Shown piece by piece: positions 56,066-64,000 of a DNA stretch of 64,000 nucleotides. The stretch comes from Crossiella cryophila. Lineage in GTDB: Bacteria > Actinomycetota > Actinomycetes > Mycobacteriales > Pseudonocardiaceae. The stretch is from the NCBI RefSeq assembly GCF_014204915.1, contig NZ_JACHMH010000001.1, positions 186,001 through 250,000 of the forward strand, in the 5' to 3' direction. Within the stretch, counting starts at the first letter, position 1. Every line of letters starts with the position of its first letter. The notes under the pieces are model-generated. The model worked only from the letters and a program-made list of their open reading frames with translations. It was not told the origin of the DNA and did not search any database. The position numbers and the translations under genes are program-made.

Positions 56066-57568
56066 TCAGTCTGGCCGATGCAGGTGCAGGGCGAGCCACA
56101 GCTCGGCGCGGATTCCGGGTGATTCCAGGTCCTTGCCCAGCAGATCGGCCACCCTACGCATTCGGTTACGCAAGGTGTGCCGGTGGACACCAAGCTGTTG
56201 CGCGGCCGGGTCCCACTGTCCATGGTGGCCCAGCCACACCCGCAGGGAGGTCAGCAAGTCGCCGCGGCCGGTGGCATCGTGCGTGCTCAGCGGACTGAGC
56301 AGGGCCTGCGCGAAGGCGGCGGCGCGGCGCGGGTCGAGCAGCCCGAGCAGTCCGGAACCCCCGAGATCGGCGAATTCCAGGACCACCCGGCCGTGTCCGC
56401 GGGCGGCGTCGGCGGCCGCGAGTGCCTGCCGGTGGCCTTCGGCGACCTCGGTGACCGGGTCGGAGATGCCCAGGGTCAGGCCGGGCACCCGGACGGGCAG
56501 TTCGCGGCACCAGGCCAGCAGCGCGGGTGATTCGGCCAGCACCAGGACCCGGTCGTCGACCTCGGCGAAGAAGCAGGGTTCGGCCACGCCCTGGGCGCTG
56601 AGCAGGTCGGCAGCGGCGGTGCGGGCCGGGGCGGCGCCGGTGAGCGCGAGCACCCGCAGCGGCGGCGCGGGCAGCGCGCCCCACAGCGGCCGGACCACCT
56701 CGGCGACCAGGTCCCGCTGCCCGGCGGCGAGCAGCTCGAACAGTCCGGCCCGCAACCGGCGGGCGGCCGAGTCCAGGCCGCCGGTCTGTTCCATGGCCAG
56801 CGCGAGCAGGGAGGCGGCCGCGCCGAGCAGGTGCTGTTCGGCCACAGTCCAGGCGCGTTCGCTGCCCAGCAGCAGGAAGGCCCTGGTCCGGCGACCGGCG
56901 CCGAGGGCCTGCGCGGTGACCCGCTCGCCGTGCGCCTGCACGGTGACCGCGGCCGGTGGCCGGGCCGCGCGCAGCCGGTCCAGCAGTTCGGCGGCCCCGG
57001 CCACCCGGCCACGGGCACTGGCCGGGGCGGCCCGCAGCGGTTCACCGGCGACGTCGAGCAGCACCACCCAGGCGTCGAGTTCGCGGGCCAGCCTGCGCAG
57101 CACCGCGCCGAGTCCGTCCACGCCGGTGGCCGCGCCCGCCAGGGCCTGTAGCGCGCCGCTCATCCGGGTCGCCTCGGCGTGCGAGTCGGCGGCCAGCGAC
57201 CGGCTGACCGCCTTGGTGACCGCGATGAACGGGGTCGCCCTCGGCACCTCCAGCAGCGGGAAATCCCGCGCCCGCGCGGCTTTCACCAGTTCGGCGGGCA
57301 CCTGCTGGTGACTCAGCCCGGTGCCGAAGGCCAGCCCGGCCGCCCCGGCCTCGGCCAGCCGGTCCAGGTAGCAGCGCCGCTCCCGCGCCCCGGCAGGCAA
57401 CGCCAGCCCGGTGCTCAGCAGCAGTTCGCCGCCCTCCAGGAACGGGGTGGGATCGGCCAGTTCGCTGACGTGCGCCCAGGGCAGCGGCCGGTCCAGGCCC
57501 GGCTCGCCCGCCAGCAGCCGGAGGCCCAGTTCGGGCAGCTCCAGCAGCGCACGCAGGGTCAGCGGCAC
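56066..57568 (-). CDS. PucR-family transcriptional regulator (GabR-like)
   Basis: A 500-residue regulator. The N-terminal purine-catabolism-type domain (about 1-130, LRALLELPELGLRLL ... LLSTGLAL) is followed by a GGDEF-like middle and a C-terminal helix-turn-helix (QQLGVHRHTLRNRMRRV). PucR-type regulators such as GabR of Corynebacterium control GABA use. The gene is divergent from a GABA-type permease and gabT, which makes that role likely. GTG 57568 has AGAGG upstream. The 90-bp divergent region contains GTGG/CCAC half-sites but no clean palindrome. Confidence 0.92.
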   Translation of the reverse strand: MPLTLRALLELPELGLRLLAGEPGLDRPLPWAHVSELADPTPFLEGGELLLSTGLALPAGARERRCYLDRLAEAGAAGLAFGTGLSHQQVPAELVKAARARDFPLLEVPRATPFIAVTKAVSRSLAADSHAEATRMSGALQALAGAATGVDGLGAVLRRLARELDAWVVLLDVAGEPLRAAPASARGRVAGAAELLDRLRAARPPAAVTVQAHGERVTAQALGAGRRTRAFLLLGSERAWTVAEQHLLGAAASLLALAMEQTGGLDSAARRLRAGLFELLAAGQRDLVAEVVRPLWGALPAPPLRVLALTGAAPARTAAADLLSAQGVAEPCFFAEVDDRVLVLAESPALLAWCRELPVRVPGLTLGISDPVTEVAEGHRQALAAADAARGHGRVVLEFADLGGSGLLGLLDPRRAAAFAQALLSPLSTHDATGRGDLLTSLRVWLGHHGQWDPAAQQLGVHRHTLRNRMRRVADLLGKDLESPGIRAELWLALHLHRPD

Positions 57569-57658
57569 GGGAACCTCTACACAGTGGAGTGATGGCCAGC
57601 CCAACCTAGCCACTTTGTCGACTTCCCGCCGACTGTGGCGGCTCGCACACTCGGGCCC

Positions 57659-58969
57659 ATGGCCACCCTGGAACGCACCCTGCGACAGCGGCACCTGTCG
57701 ATGATCGCCATCGCCGGGGTGATCGGCGCCGGGCTGTTCGTCGGCTCCGGCGCGGCCATCGCCAAGGCCGGTCCGGCCGTGCTGATCTCCTACGCGGTGG
57801 CCGGGCTGCTGGTCGTGCTGGTGATGCGGATGCTCGGTGAGATGGCCGCGGCCACCCCGGAGACCGGCTCCTTCTCCACCTACGCCGACCGCGCGATCGG
57901 CCGCTGGGCCGGGTTCTCCATCGGCTGGCTGTACTGGTGGTTCTGGGTGGTCACGGTGGGCATCGAGGCCACCGCGGGCGCGGCCATCGTGCACCGCTGG
58001 CTGCCCGCGATCCCGCAGTGGGGCTGGGCGCTGGCGCTGATGGTGCTGCTCACCGCGACCAACCTGTTCTCGGTGCGCTCCTACGGCGAGTTCGAGTTCT
58101 GGTTCGCCTCGGTCAAGGTCGCCGCGATCACGGTGTTCCTGCTGCTGGGCGTGGCCGCCATCGCGGGCACCCTGCCCGGGATCAGCTCCCCCGGCACGGA
58201 CAACCTCCTTGGCCACGGCGGGTTCTTCCCGAACGGGGCCGCGCCGGTGTTCTCCGCGATGCTGGTGGTGGTGTTCTCCTTCTTCGGCGCGGAGATCGCC
58301 ACCGTGGCCGCGGGCGAGTCGGCCGACCCGCAGCGCGCGGTGCGGATCGCGGTGCGCTCGGTGGTGTGGCGGATCCTGGTGTTCTACCTGGGTTCCATCG
58401 CGGTGGTGGTGACCCTGCTGCCCTACGACGACGCCAGCGTGGCCACCAGTCCCTACGTCGCGGTGCTGGCCAGGCTCGGCCTGCCGGGGGCGGCCACCGT
58501 GATGGACGTGGTGGTGCTGACCTCGGTGCTGTCCTGCCTCAACTCCGGCCTGTACACCGCGTCCCGGATGGCCTTCTCGCTGGCTGGACGCGGCGAGGCG
58601 CCCCGCTCCTGGCAGAAACTCAGCCGCAGTGGCTCGCCGCGCCGGGCGGTGCTGGTCTCCACCGTGTTCGGCTTCGGCACCGTGGCGCTCAACTACTTCG
58701 CGCCGCAGGACGTGTTCACCTTCCTGGTCAACTCCTCCGGCGCGATCGCACTGCTGGTGTGGCTGGTGATCGCGGTGTCGCACCTGCGGTCGGTCCGGTC
58801 GAGGGCGGCGCTGACCTGGCTGAGCATCCTGGCCATGGTCGCGCTGCTGATCGGCATGCTCTTCGACCCCGGCGCCCGCCCGCAGCTGCTGGTCAGCCTC
58901 GGGGTCGCCGCCATCGTGCTGGTTGTTTCCCTTCTGCGCCAACGAAACCAGAGGAGCGTCACGTCATGA
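57659..58969 (+). CDS. gabP: Amino acid permease, probably GABA permease
   Basis: A 436-residue APC-superfamily transporter with about twelve membrane helices and the family start MIAIAGVIGAGLFVGSG. The GEMAAATPETGSF block after the second helix is typical of GabP and relatives. The stop overlaps the gabT start (ATGA), and a PucR regulator is divergent, so GABA or a similar omega-amino acid is the likely substrate. ATG 57659 is the start used here; GTG 57635 is also in frame, and neither has a clear Shine-Dalgarno. Confidence 0.88.
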   Translation: MATLERTLRQRHLSMIAIAGVIGAGLFVGSGAAIAKAGPAVLISYAVAGLLVVLVMRMLGEMAAATPETGSFSTYADRAIGRWAGFSIGWLYWWFWVVTVGIEATAGAAIVHRWLPAIPQWGWALALMVLLTATNLFSVRSYGEFEFWFASVKVAAITVFLLLGVAAIAGTLPGISSPGTDNLLGHGGFFPNGAAPVFSAMLVVVFSFFGAEIATVAAGESADPQRAVRIAVRSVVWRILVFYLGSIAVVVTLLPYDDASVATSPYVAVLARLGLPGAATVMDVVVLTSVLSCLNSGLYTASRMAFSLAGRGEAPRSWQKLSRSGSPRRAVLVSTVFGFGTVALNYFAPQDVFTFLVNSSGAIALLVWLVIAVSHLRSVRSRAALTWLSILAMVALLIGMLFDPGARPQLLVSLGVAAIVLVVSLLRQRNQRSVTS

Positions 58970-60306
58970 CCCGACAGGCCGGACCGCCCCAGCAGCGCAC
59001 GCTGGCCACCGCCCTGCCCGGCCCCAAGTCCCAGGAGCTGTTGGCGCGCAAGGAGAACGCGGTCGCCCCCGGCATCGGGGTGACCGTGCCCGCCTTCGCC
59101 GCCGAGGCCGGTGGTGGGGTGCTGGTGGACGTGGACGGCAACTCGCTGATCGACCTGGCCTCCGGCATCGCGGTGACCGGGGTGGGCAACGCGGACCCGG
59201 TGGTGGTCGCGGCCGTGGCCGAGCAGGCCGCCCGGTTCACCCACACCTGCGTGATGATCAACCCCTACGAGAGCTACGTCGAGGTGTGCGAGCAGCTCAA
59301 CGCGATCACCCCCGGCGAGTTCGACAAGCGCTCGGCGCTGTTCAACTCCGGCGCGGAGGCGGTGGAGAACGCGGTCAAGATCGCCCGCTACGCCACCGGC
59401 CGGGCCGCGGTGATCGTCTTCGACCACGCCTACCACGGCCGCACCAACCTCACCATGGCGCTGACCGCCAAGAACATGCCGTACAAGCAGGGCTTCGGCC
59501 CGTTCGCACCCGAGGTCTACCGGGTGCCGATGTCCTACCCGTACCGGGACGGGCTCACCGGCCCGGAGGCCGCGACCAGGGCGATCGAGGCCATCGAGAC
59601 CCAGGTCGGCGCACAGAACGTGGCCGCGGTGCTGATCGAACCCATCCAGGGCGAGGGCGGCTTCGTGGTCCCCGCGCCGGGTTTCCTGCCCGCGCTGTCG
59701 GCCTGGTGCACCGAATCCGGCGCGCTGTTCATCGCCGATGAGATCCAGACCGGCTTCTGCCGCACCGGCGACTGGTTCGCGGTCAACCACGAGAACGTGG
59801 TCCCCGACCTGATCACCACCGCCAAGGGCATCGCGGGCGGCCTGCCGCTGGCCGCGGTCACCGGCCGCGCCGACGTCATGTCCGCGGTGCACCCCGGCGG
59901 CCTTGGCGGCACCTACGGCGGCAACCCCCTCGCCTGCGCCGCGGGCCTGGCCACCATCAGCCGGATGCGCGAACTCGACCTGGCCGCCGCCGCCCGCCGC
60001 ATCGAAGCCCTGGCCGGCACCCGGCTGCGCGCACTGGCCGCCACCACGCCGAGCATCGGCGAGGTCCGCGGGCAGGGCGCGATGCTGGCGATCGAGTTCG
60101 TCCGCGACGGCGGCGAACCGGACGCGGCGCTGGCCAAGCGGGTCGCCGCGGACTGCCACGCGGCCGGGGTGATCGTGCTCACCTGCGGCACCTTCGGCAA
60201 CGTCATCCGGCTGCTGCCGCCACTGGTGATCGGCGAGGACCTGTTGGCCGAGGGACTCGACGTGCTGGAGACGGCGATCCGCGAAGCGGCTTCAGAAGCC
60301 GCTTAA
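58966..60306 (+). CDS. gabT: 4-aminobutyrate--2-oxoglutarate transaminase
   Basis: A 446-residue class III aminotransferase. The PLP Lys is in TTAKGIAGGLPLAA (about 289), the substrate region SGAEAVENAVKIARYATGR is present, and LFIADEIQTGFCRTG contains the PLP-binding Asp. It converts GABA to succinate semialdehyde. GAGGAG lies ten bases before the ATG, inside the permease gene. The next step enzyme, GabD, is not in the window. Confidence 0.95.
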   Translation: MTRQAGPPQQRTLATALPGPKSQELLARKENAVAPGIGVTVPAFAAEAGGGVLVDVDGNSLIDLASGIAVTGVGNADPVVVAAVAEQAARFTHTCVMINPYESYVEVCEQLNAITPGEFDKRSALFNSGAEAVENAVKIARYATGRAAVIVFDHAYHGRTNLTMALTAKNMPYKQGFGPFAPEVYRVPMSYPYRDGLTGPEAATRAIEAIETQVGAQNVAAVLIEPIQGEGGFVVPAPGFLPALSAWCTESGALFIADEIQTGFCRTGDWFAVNHENVVPDLITTAKGIAGGLPLAAVTGRADVMSAVHPGGLGGTYGGNPLACAAGLATISRMRELDLAAAARRIEALAGTRLRALAATTPSIGEVRGQGAMLAIEFVRDGGEPDAALAKRVAADCHAAGVIVLTCGTFGNVIRLLPPLVIGEDLLAEGLDVLETAIREAASEAA

Positions 60307-60334
60307 TGCGGGAGCGGTGGGCAGCGCGAGCGGG

Positions 60335-60340
60335 AATACT
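60335..60340 (+). promoter_or_regulatory. Candidate -10 element (AATACT) for hen1
   Basis: AATACT lies eight bases before the GTG start at 60349, in a 42-bp gap after gabT. The arrangement suits a leaderless hen1-pnkp transcript independent of gabT. Confidence 0.45.
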
Positions 60341-60348
60341 CCCTGCTC

Positions 60349-61749
60349 GTGCTGTTCACCCTGACCACGACCCATCAGCCGGCCACGGACCTCGGCTTCC
60401 TGCTGCACAAGCATCCCGGCAAGGTGCAGACCTTCGAGGTCGCCGCCGGGACCGCGCACGTGTTCTACCCACAGGCGGAAGAGCATCAGTGCACGGTCGG
60501 GCTGCTGCTGGAACTCGACCCGATCGAGCTGGTGCGGCGGGGCAGGGAGAACACCGCGTTCAGCCTGGGCCGCTACGTCAACGACCGGCCCTACGTGGCC
60601 TCCTCGATGCTCGCGGTGGCGCTGGGCAAGGTCTTCCGCACCGCGCTGGGCGGTCGCTGCGAGGCCAAGCCGGAACTGGCCGCCACCCCGCTGCCACTCC
60701 AAGTGCACCTGCCGGCGGTGCCCTGTCACGGGCCGGCCGACCTGGTGGCCAGGCTGTTCGAGCCGCTGGGCTGGACCGTGGACGCCCGGCCGATCCCGAT
60801 GACCGGCTGGGGCGACTCGCCCTACGTCGACCTGCGGCTCACCGGCACGCTGCGGCTGGCCGAGGCGCTCAACCACCTCTACGTGCTGCTCCCGGTGCTG
60901 GACAACGTCAAGCACTACTGGGTGGCCGAGGACGAGGTGGAGAAGCTGCTGCGGGCTGGCGCCGACTGGCTGGCCGGGCACCCGGAGCGCGAACTGGTCA
61001 GCCGTCGCTACCTGCGGCACCGCCGCGGGCTGGTGGACGCCGCGCTGACCAGGCTGGCCGAGGCCGAGGACACCGATCCCGAGGCGCTGGACAACGCGCT
61101 GGACGCGGCCGTGATCACCGAGACCCCGGCCAGGGAACCGCTCGCGGCCACCCGGCGGGACACGATCCTGGCGCTGCTCAAGGAGATCGGCGCCAGGCAG
61201 GTGGTCGACCTCGGCTGTGGTGGCGGGGCGCTGCTGCGCGGTCTGCTGGCGGACCTGCACTTCACCCGCGTCCTCGGCGTGGACGTCTCCGCGCAGGCGC
61301 TGGCCAAGGCCGAACGCGGGCTCAACCTGGACCGGATGTCCGAGCACGTGGCGGCCCGGCTCACCCTGCGCCAGTCCGCGCTGACCTATGTGGACGCCGG
61401 GCTGCGCGGCTTCGACGCGGCGGTGCTGATGGAGGTGGTCGAACACGTCGACCCGCCGCGGCTGCCCGCGCTGGCCCGTGCCGTCTTCGGCGCGGCCCAG
61501 CCGGCGTCGGTGCTGGTCACCACGCCCAACGTGGAGTACAACGTGCGCTTCCCCGACCTGCCGGCCGGTGAGTTCCGGCATCCGGACCACCGTTTCGAGT
61601 GGACCCGCGCGGAGTTCCGGGACTGGGCACAGGACATCGCCCAGCGCTACGGCTACCTCGTGGAGTTCCGCCCGGTCGGACCGGAGGACCCCGAGGTCGG
61701 ACCGCCCACCCAGCTCGCCCTGTTCCGCCGCACGGAGGTGGCCCGATGA
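60349..61749 (+). CDS. hen1: 3'-terminal RNA ribose 2'-O-methyltransferase Hen1
   Basis: A 466-residue protein. The N-terminal half (about 1-240) is specific to bacterial Hen1 and serves RNA repair. The C-terminal half is a SAM methyltransferase with motif I VVDLGCGGGALL (about 284-295) and the metal-binding EVVEHVDPPR block plus HPDHRFEW. It adds a 2'-O-methyl group at the 3' end of cut RNA before ligation, so that the repaired site resists the same ribotoxin. The GTG start probably gives a leaderless mRNA. Its stop overlaps the pnkp start (ATGA). Confidence 0.95.
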   Translation: MLFTLTTTHQPATDLGFLLHKHPGKVQTFEVAAGTAHVFYPQAEEHQCTVGLLLELDPIELVRRGRENTAFSLGRYVNDRPYVASSMLAVALGKVFRTALGGRCEAKPELAATPLPLQVHLPAVPCHGPADLVARLFEPLGWTVDARPIPMTGWGDSPYVDLRLTGTLRLAEALNHLYVLLPVLDNVKHYWVAEDEVEKLLRAGADWLAGHPERELVSRRYLRHRRGLVDAALTRLAEAEDTDPEALDNALDAAVITETPAREPLAATRRDTILALLKEIGARQVVDLGCGGGALLRGLLADLHFTRVLGVDVSAQALAKAERGLNLDRMSEHVAARLTLRQSALTYVDAGLRGFDAAVLMEVVEHVDPPRLPALARAVFGAAQPASVLVTTPNVEYNVRFPDLPAGEFRHPDHRFEWTRAEFRDWAQDIAQRYGYLVEFRPVGPEDPEVGPPTQLALFRRTEVAR

Positions 61750-64000
61750 CCGAACTGTCCATCCCGGACAAGGCGCTGGTGCTGCTCATCGGCGTGTCAG
61801 GCTCCGGCAAGTCCAGCTTCGCCGCCAAGCACTTCAAGCCGACCCAGGTGCTCTCCAGCGACTACTTCCGCGGTCTGGTCAGCGATGACGAGAACCGGCA
61901 GGAGGCCACCGCGGACGCCTTCGACGCGCTGAACTACGTGGCAGGCAAACGACTGGCCGCCGGACTGCTCACCGTCGTGGACGCCACCAACGTGCAGCCC
62001 GGCGCCCGCGCCACCCTGATCGCACTGGCCAAACAGCACCACGTGCTGCCGGTGGGCATCGTGCTGGACGTGCCGGAGGCGGTGTGCGTGCAGCGCAACG
62101 CCGAGCGCGCTGACCGGACCTTCGGCGCGGACGTGATCGCCCGGCAGCGTTCCCAGCTGCGCCGCTCGCAGAAGCACCTGGTCCGCGAGGGCCTGAAGAA
62201 GGTGCACACCCTGCACGGCCAGGAGGAGATCGACGCGGCCACCATCGTGATGCAGCCGCTGATCAACGACCGGACCGGACTGACCGGGCCGTTCGACGTG
62301 ATCGGCGACGTGCACGGCTGCCGGGCCGAGCTGGAGTCGCTGCTGGTCGAGCTGGGCTGGGAGCTGGAGTGGGAGAACAAGAAGGCGGTCGGCGCCAGCC
62401 ACCCGGCTGGCCGGATCGCGGTCTTCGTCGGCGACCTGGTCGACCGCGGCCCGGACACCCCCGGCGTGCTCCGGCTGGTGATGAACATGGTCGAGGCCGG
62501 CACCGCGATCTGCGTCTGCGGCAACCACGAGCAGAAGCTGCACCGCGCGCTCACCGGCCGCAAGGTCACCGTCTCGCACGGCCTGGCCGAATCCCTCGAC
62601 CAGCTCGCCGGGCAGCCGGATGAGTTCCGGGCCAAGGTGGCGGAGTTCTGCTACAGCCTGGTCTCGCACTACCTGCTCGACGGCGGTGACCTGGTGGTCG
62701 CGCACGCCGGGCTGCCGGAACGCTTCCACGGCCGCGCCTCCAGCCGGGTGCGCAGCTTCGCGCTCTACGGCGACACCACCGGCGAGACCGACGAGTACGG
62801 GCTGCCGGTGCGTTATCCGTGGGCCAAGGACTATCGCGGCCGGGCCATGGTGCTCTACGGGCACACCCCCACCCCGGAGGTGGAGTGGATCAACAACACC
62901 ATGTGCCTGGACACCGGCGCGGTCTTCGGCAACAAGCTGACCGCGCTGCGCTACCCGGAGCGCGAGATCGTCTCGGTACCTTCGGCGAAGGTCTGGTACG
63001 AGCCGACCAAACCGCTGCTCCCGCCCGCGCCGCCGGAGCGTGAGCCGGACCTGCTGGAACTCTCCGACGTGGCGGGCAAGCGGGTGATCGAGACCAAGCT
63101 GCACGGCCGGGTCACGGTGACCGCGGAGCACGCCGCGGCCGCGCTGGAGGTGATGAGCCGGTTCGCGCTGGACCCGCGCTGGCTGCTCTACCTGCCGCCG
63201 ACCATGGCCCCGGTGAACACCTCGGCCGTGCCGGACCTGCTGGAGCACCCGGCCGAGGCGTTCACCGCCTACCTGGCCGACGGCGTGCGTGAGCTGCTGT
63301 GCGAGGAGAAGCACATGGGCTCACGCGCGGTGGTGCTGGTCTGCCGCGATGAGGACACCGCGCTCAAGCGGTTCGGCGTGGCCGGACCTGGCGTGATCCA
63401 CACCCGCACCGGGCGCGCCTTCTTCGCCGACAACCGCGGCGACGAGCTGCTCTCCGGGGTGCGGGACGCGATCGGCAAGGCCGGGCTGTGGGCCGAACTG
63501 GACACCGACTGGCTGCTGCTGGACGCCGAACTGCTGCCGTGGAGCGCCAAGGCCGGTGGGCTGATCCGCGAGCAGTACGCCGCGGTCGGCGCCGCGGCCA
63601 CCGCCGCGCTGCCGGTGGCCGCCGACACCCTGCGCCAGGCCGCCGGACGCGGGCTGGACGTGGCGGAGTTGCTGGCCCGCACCGAATCCCGGCTGGCCAA
63701 CGCGGCCGCCTTCGACGTGGTGCACCAGCGTTACTGCTGGCCGACCGACGGCCTGGACGGGCTGCGGCTGGCCCCGTTCCAGCTGCTGGCCTCCGAGGGC
63801 CGCAACCACGCTGGCACCGCGCACGCCTGGCACCTGGCCCAGGCTGACAAGATGATCTCCGTGGCGCCCGGTCTGTTCACCGCCACCCGCACCATCGCGG
63901 TGGACGCCGAGGATCCGGTGTCCGTGGCCAAGGCCGTCGCGTGGTGGGAGGAGCTGACCGCCACCGGGGGCGAGGGCATGGTGGTCAAACCGGCGGCGAA
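61746..64000 (+). CDS. pnkp: Polynucleotide kinase-phosphatase-ligase Pnkp (3' end beyond the window)
   Basis: 751 codons are visible and the frame is open at the right edge, so the gene is partial by window. The kinase domain has P-loop GVSGSGKSS (16-24). The calcineurin-like phosphatase has GDVHGCRAE (about 188), GDLVDRGPD and GNHEQK. The adenylyltransferase has the nucleotidyl Lys in EEKHMGSRA (about 521) and reaches motif GEGMVVKP at the very end. With Hen1 it heals, methylates and seals RNA broken by ribotoxins. The window cut is only shortly before the normal end (family about 850 residues). Confidence 0.96.
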   Translation, partial: MTELSIPDKALVLLIGVSGSGKSSFAAKHFKPTQVLSSDYFRGLVSDDENRQEATADAFDALNYVAGKRLAAGLLTVVDATNVQPGARATLIALAKQHHVLPVGIVLDVPEAVCVQRNAERADRTFGADVIARQRSQLRRSQKHLVREGLKKVHTLHGQEEIDAATIVMQPLINDRTGLTGPFDVIGDVHGCRAELESLLVELGWELEWENKKAVGASHPAGRIAVFVGDLVDRGPDTPGVLRLVMNMVEAGTAICVCGNHEQKLHRALTGRKVTVSHGLAESLDQLAGQPDEFRAKVAEFCYSLVSHYLLDGGDLVVAHAGLPERFHGRASSRVRSFALYGDTTGETDEYGLPVRYPWAKDYRGRAMVLYGHTPTPEVEWINNTMCLDTGAVFGNKLTALRYPEREIVSVPSAKVWYEPTKPLLPPAPPEREPDLLELSDVAGKRVIETKLHGRVTVTAEHAAAALEVMSRFALDPRWLLYLPPTMAPVNTSAVPDLLEHPAEAFTAYLADGVRELLCEEKHMGSRAVVLVCRDEDTALKRFGVAGPGVIHTRTGRAFFADNRGDELLSGVRDAIGKAGLWAELDTDWLLLDAELLPWSAKAGGLIREQYAAVGAAATAALPVAADTLRQAAGRGLDVAELLARTESRLANAAAFDVVHQRYCWPTDGLDGLRLAPFQLLASEGRNHAGTAHAWHLAQADKMISVAPGLFTATRTIAVDAEDPVSVAKAVAWWEELTATGGEGMVVKPAA

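Overview
The window is 64 kb of strongly GC-rich DNA. Genes are densely packed, many starts are GTG (a few TTG), and stop/start overlaps of the ATGA or GTGA type are common. This points to an actinomycete. The order ychF - DUF6542 gene - ispH - Rv1109c-like gene - xseA/xseB - glpX - fumC - phoH2 - Z-isoprenyl transferase - hemolysin III gene - DUF255 gene follows, with insertions, the Mycobacterium tuberculosis stretch around Rv1084-Rv1112 (gene order recalled from knowledge, not searched). A PE/PPE/EspG-like set without ESX machinery nearby fits the Pseudonocardiaceae, but genus cannot be fixed from the sequence alone. I saw no rRNA, tRNA or CRISPR array.

Layout. 1-4.2 kb: the end of an ABC-2 permease, then a thiamine-type ABC transporter operon (thiB-thiP-thiQ-like, minus strand) behind a TPP riboswitch, with a divergent pterin dehydratase gene. 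4.5-10.1 kb: a PhoX-like Tat-exported protein, a Nudix protein with a degenerate box, a 990-residue SARP/AfsR-type regulator and a secreted CHAP protein. 10.3-12.7 kb: ychF, whose last 30 bp are duplicated on the far side of a Fic gene, so the Fic gene looks like a cassette inserted at the ychF 3' end. 12.7-21.6 kb: a MerR regulator/methyltransferase pair, an Ada-AlkA plus Ogt alkylation-repair operon, sbcD-sbcC and rmuC. 21.7-28.7 kb: DUF6542 and DUF4436 membrane proteins, ispH, an Rv1109c-like protein with four internal repeats, xseA-(unknown)-xseB and glpX.

28.8-33.4 kb: a three-gene minus-strand operon built around a protein-glutaminase-like enzyme, two tandem trypsin-fold proteases and an L,D-transpeptidase lipoprotein. 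33.4-43.3 kb: a ferredoxin-NADP reductase-type flavoprotein, fumC, a DMT exporter divergent from a MocR regulator, an ATP-dependent DNA ligase, DoxX and DUF4288 proteins, an NmrA-like protein and guaB1. 43.4-50.1 kb: a small membrane protein, PIN-PhoH, a PfkB kinase, a DUF885 protein, the isoprenyl transferase, a CoA-binding protein, hemolysin III and a possible ribbon-helix-helix protein. 50.2-54.1 kb: an unknown or immunity-like protein, then PE-like, PPE-like, EspG-like and coiled-coil/pentapeptide-like genes. 54.0-64 kb: a DUF255 thioredoxin-fold protein, a PucR regulator divergent from GABA permease and gabT, and the Hen1-Pnkp RNA repair operon, cut by the window end.

Most promising for a new system: the Fic cassette bounded by duplicated ychF ends, with a near-perfect palindrome at its promoter; the glutaminase-like enzyme whose C-terminal domain recurs as a free-standing neighbour gene; and a dispersed palindrome family GTCCA-N3-TGGAC (eight exact copies, in genes and between them).
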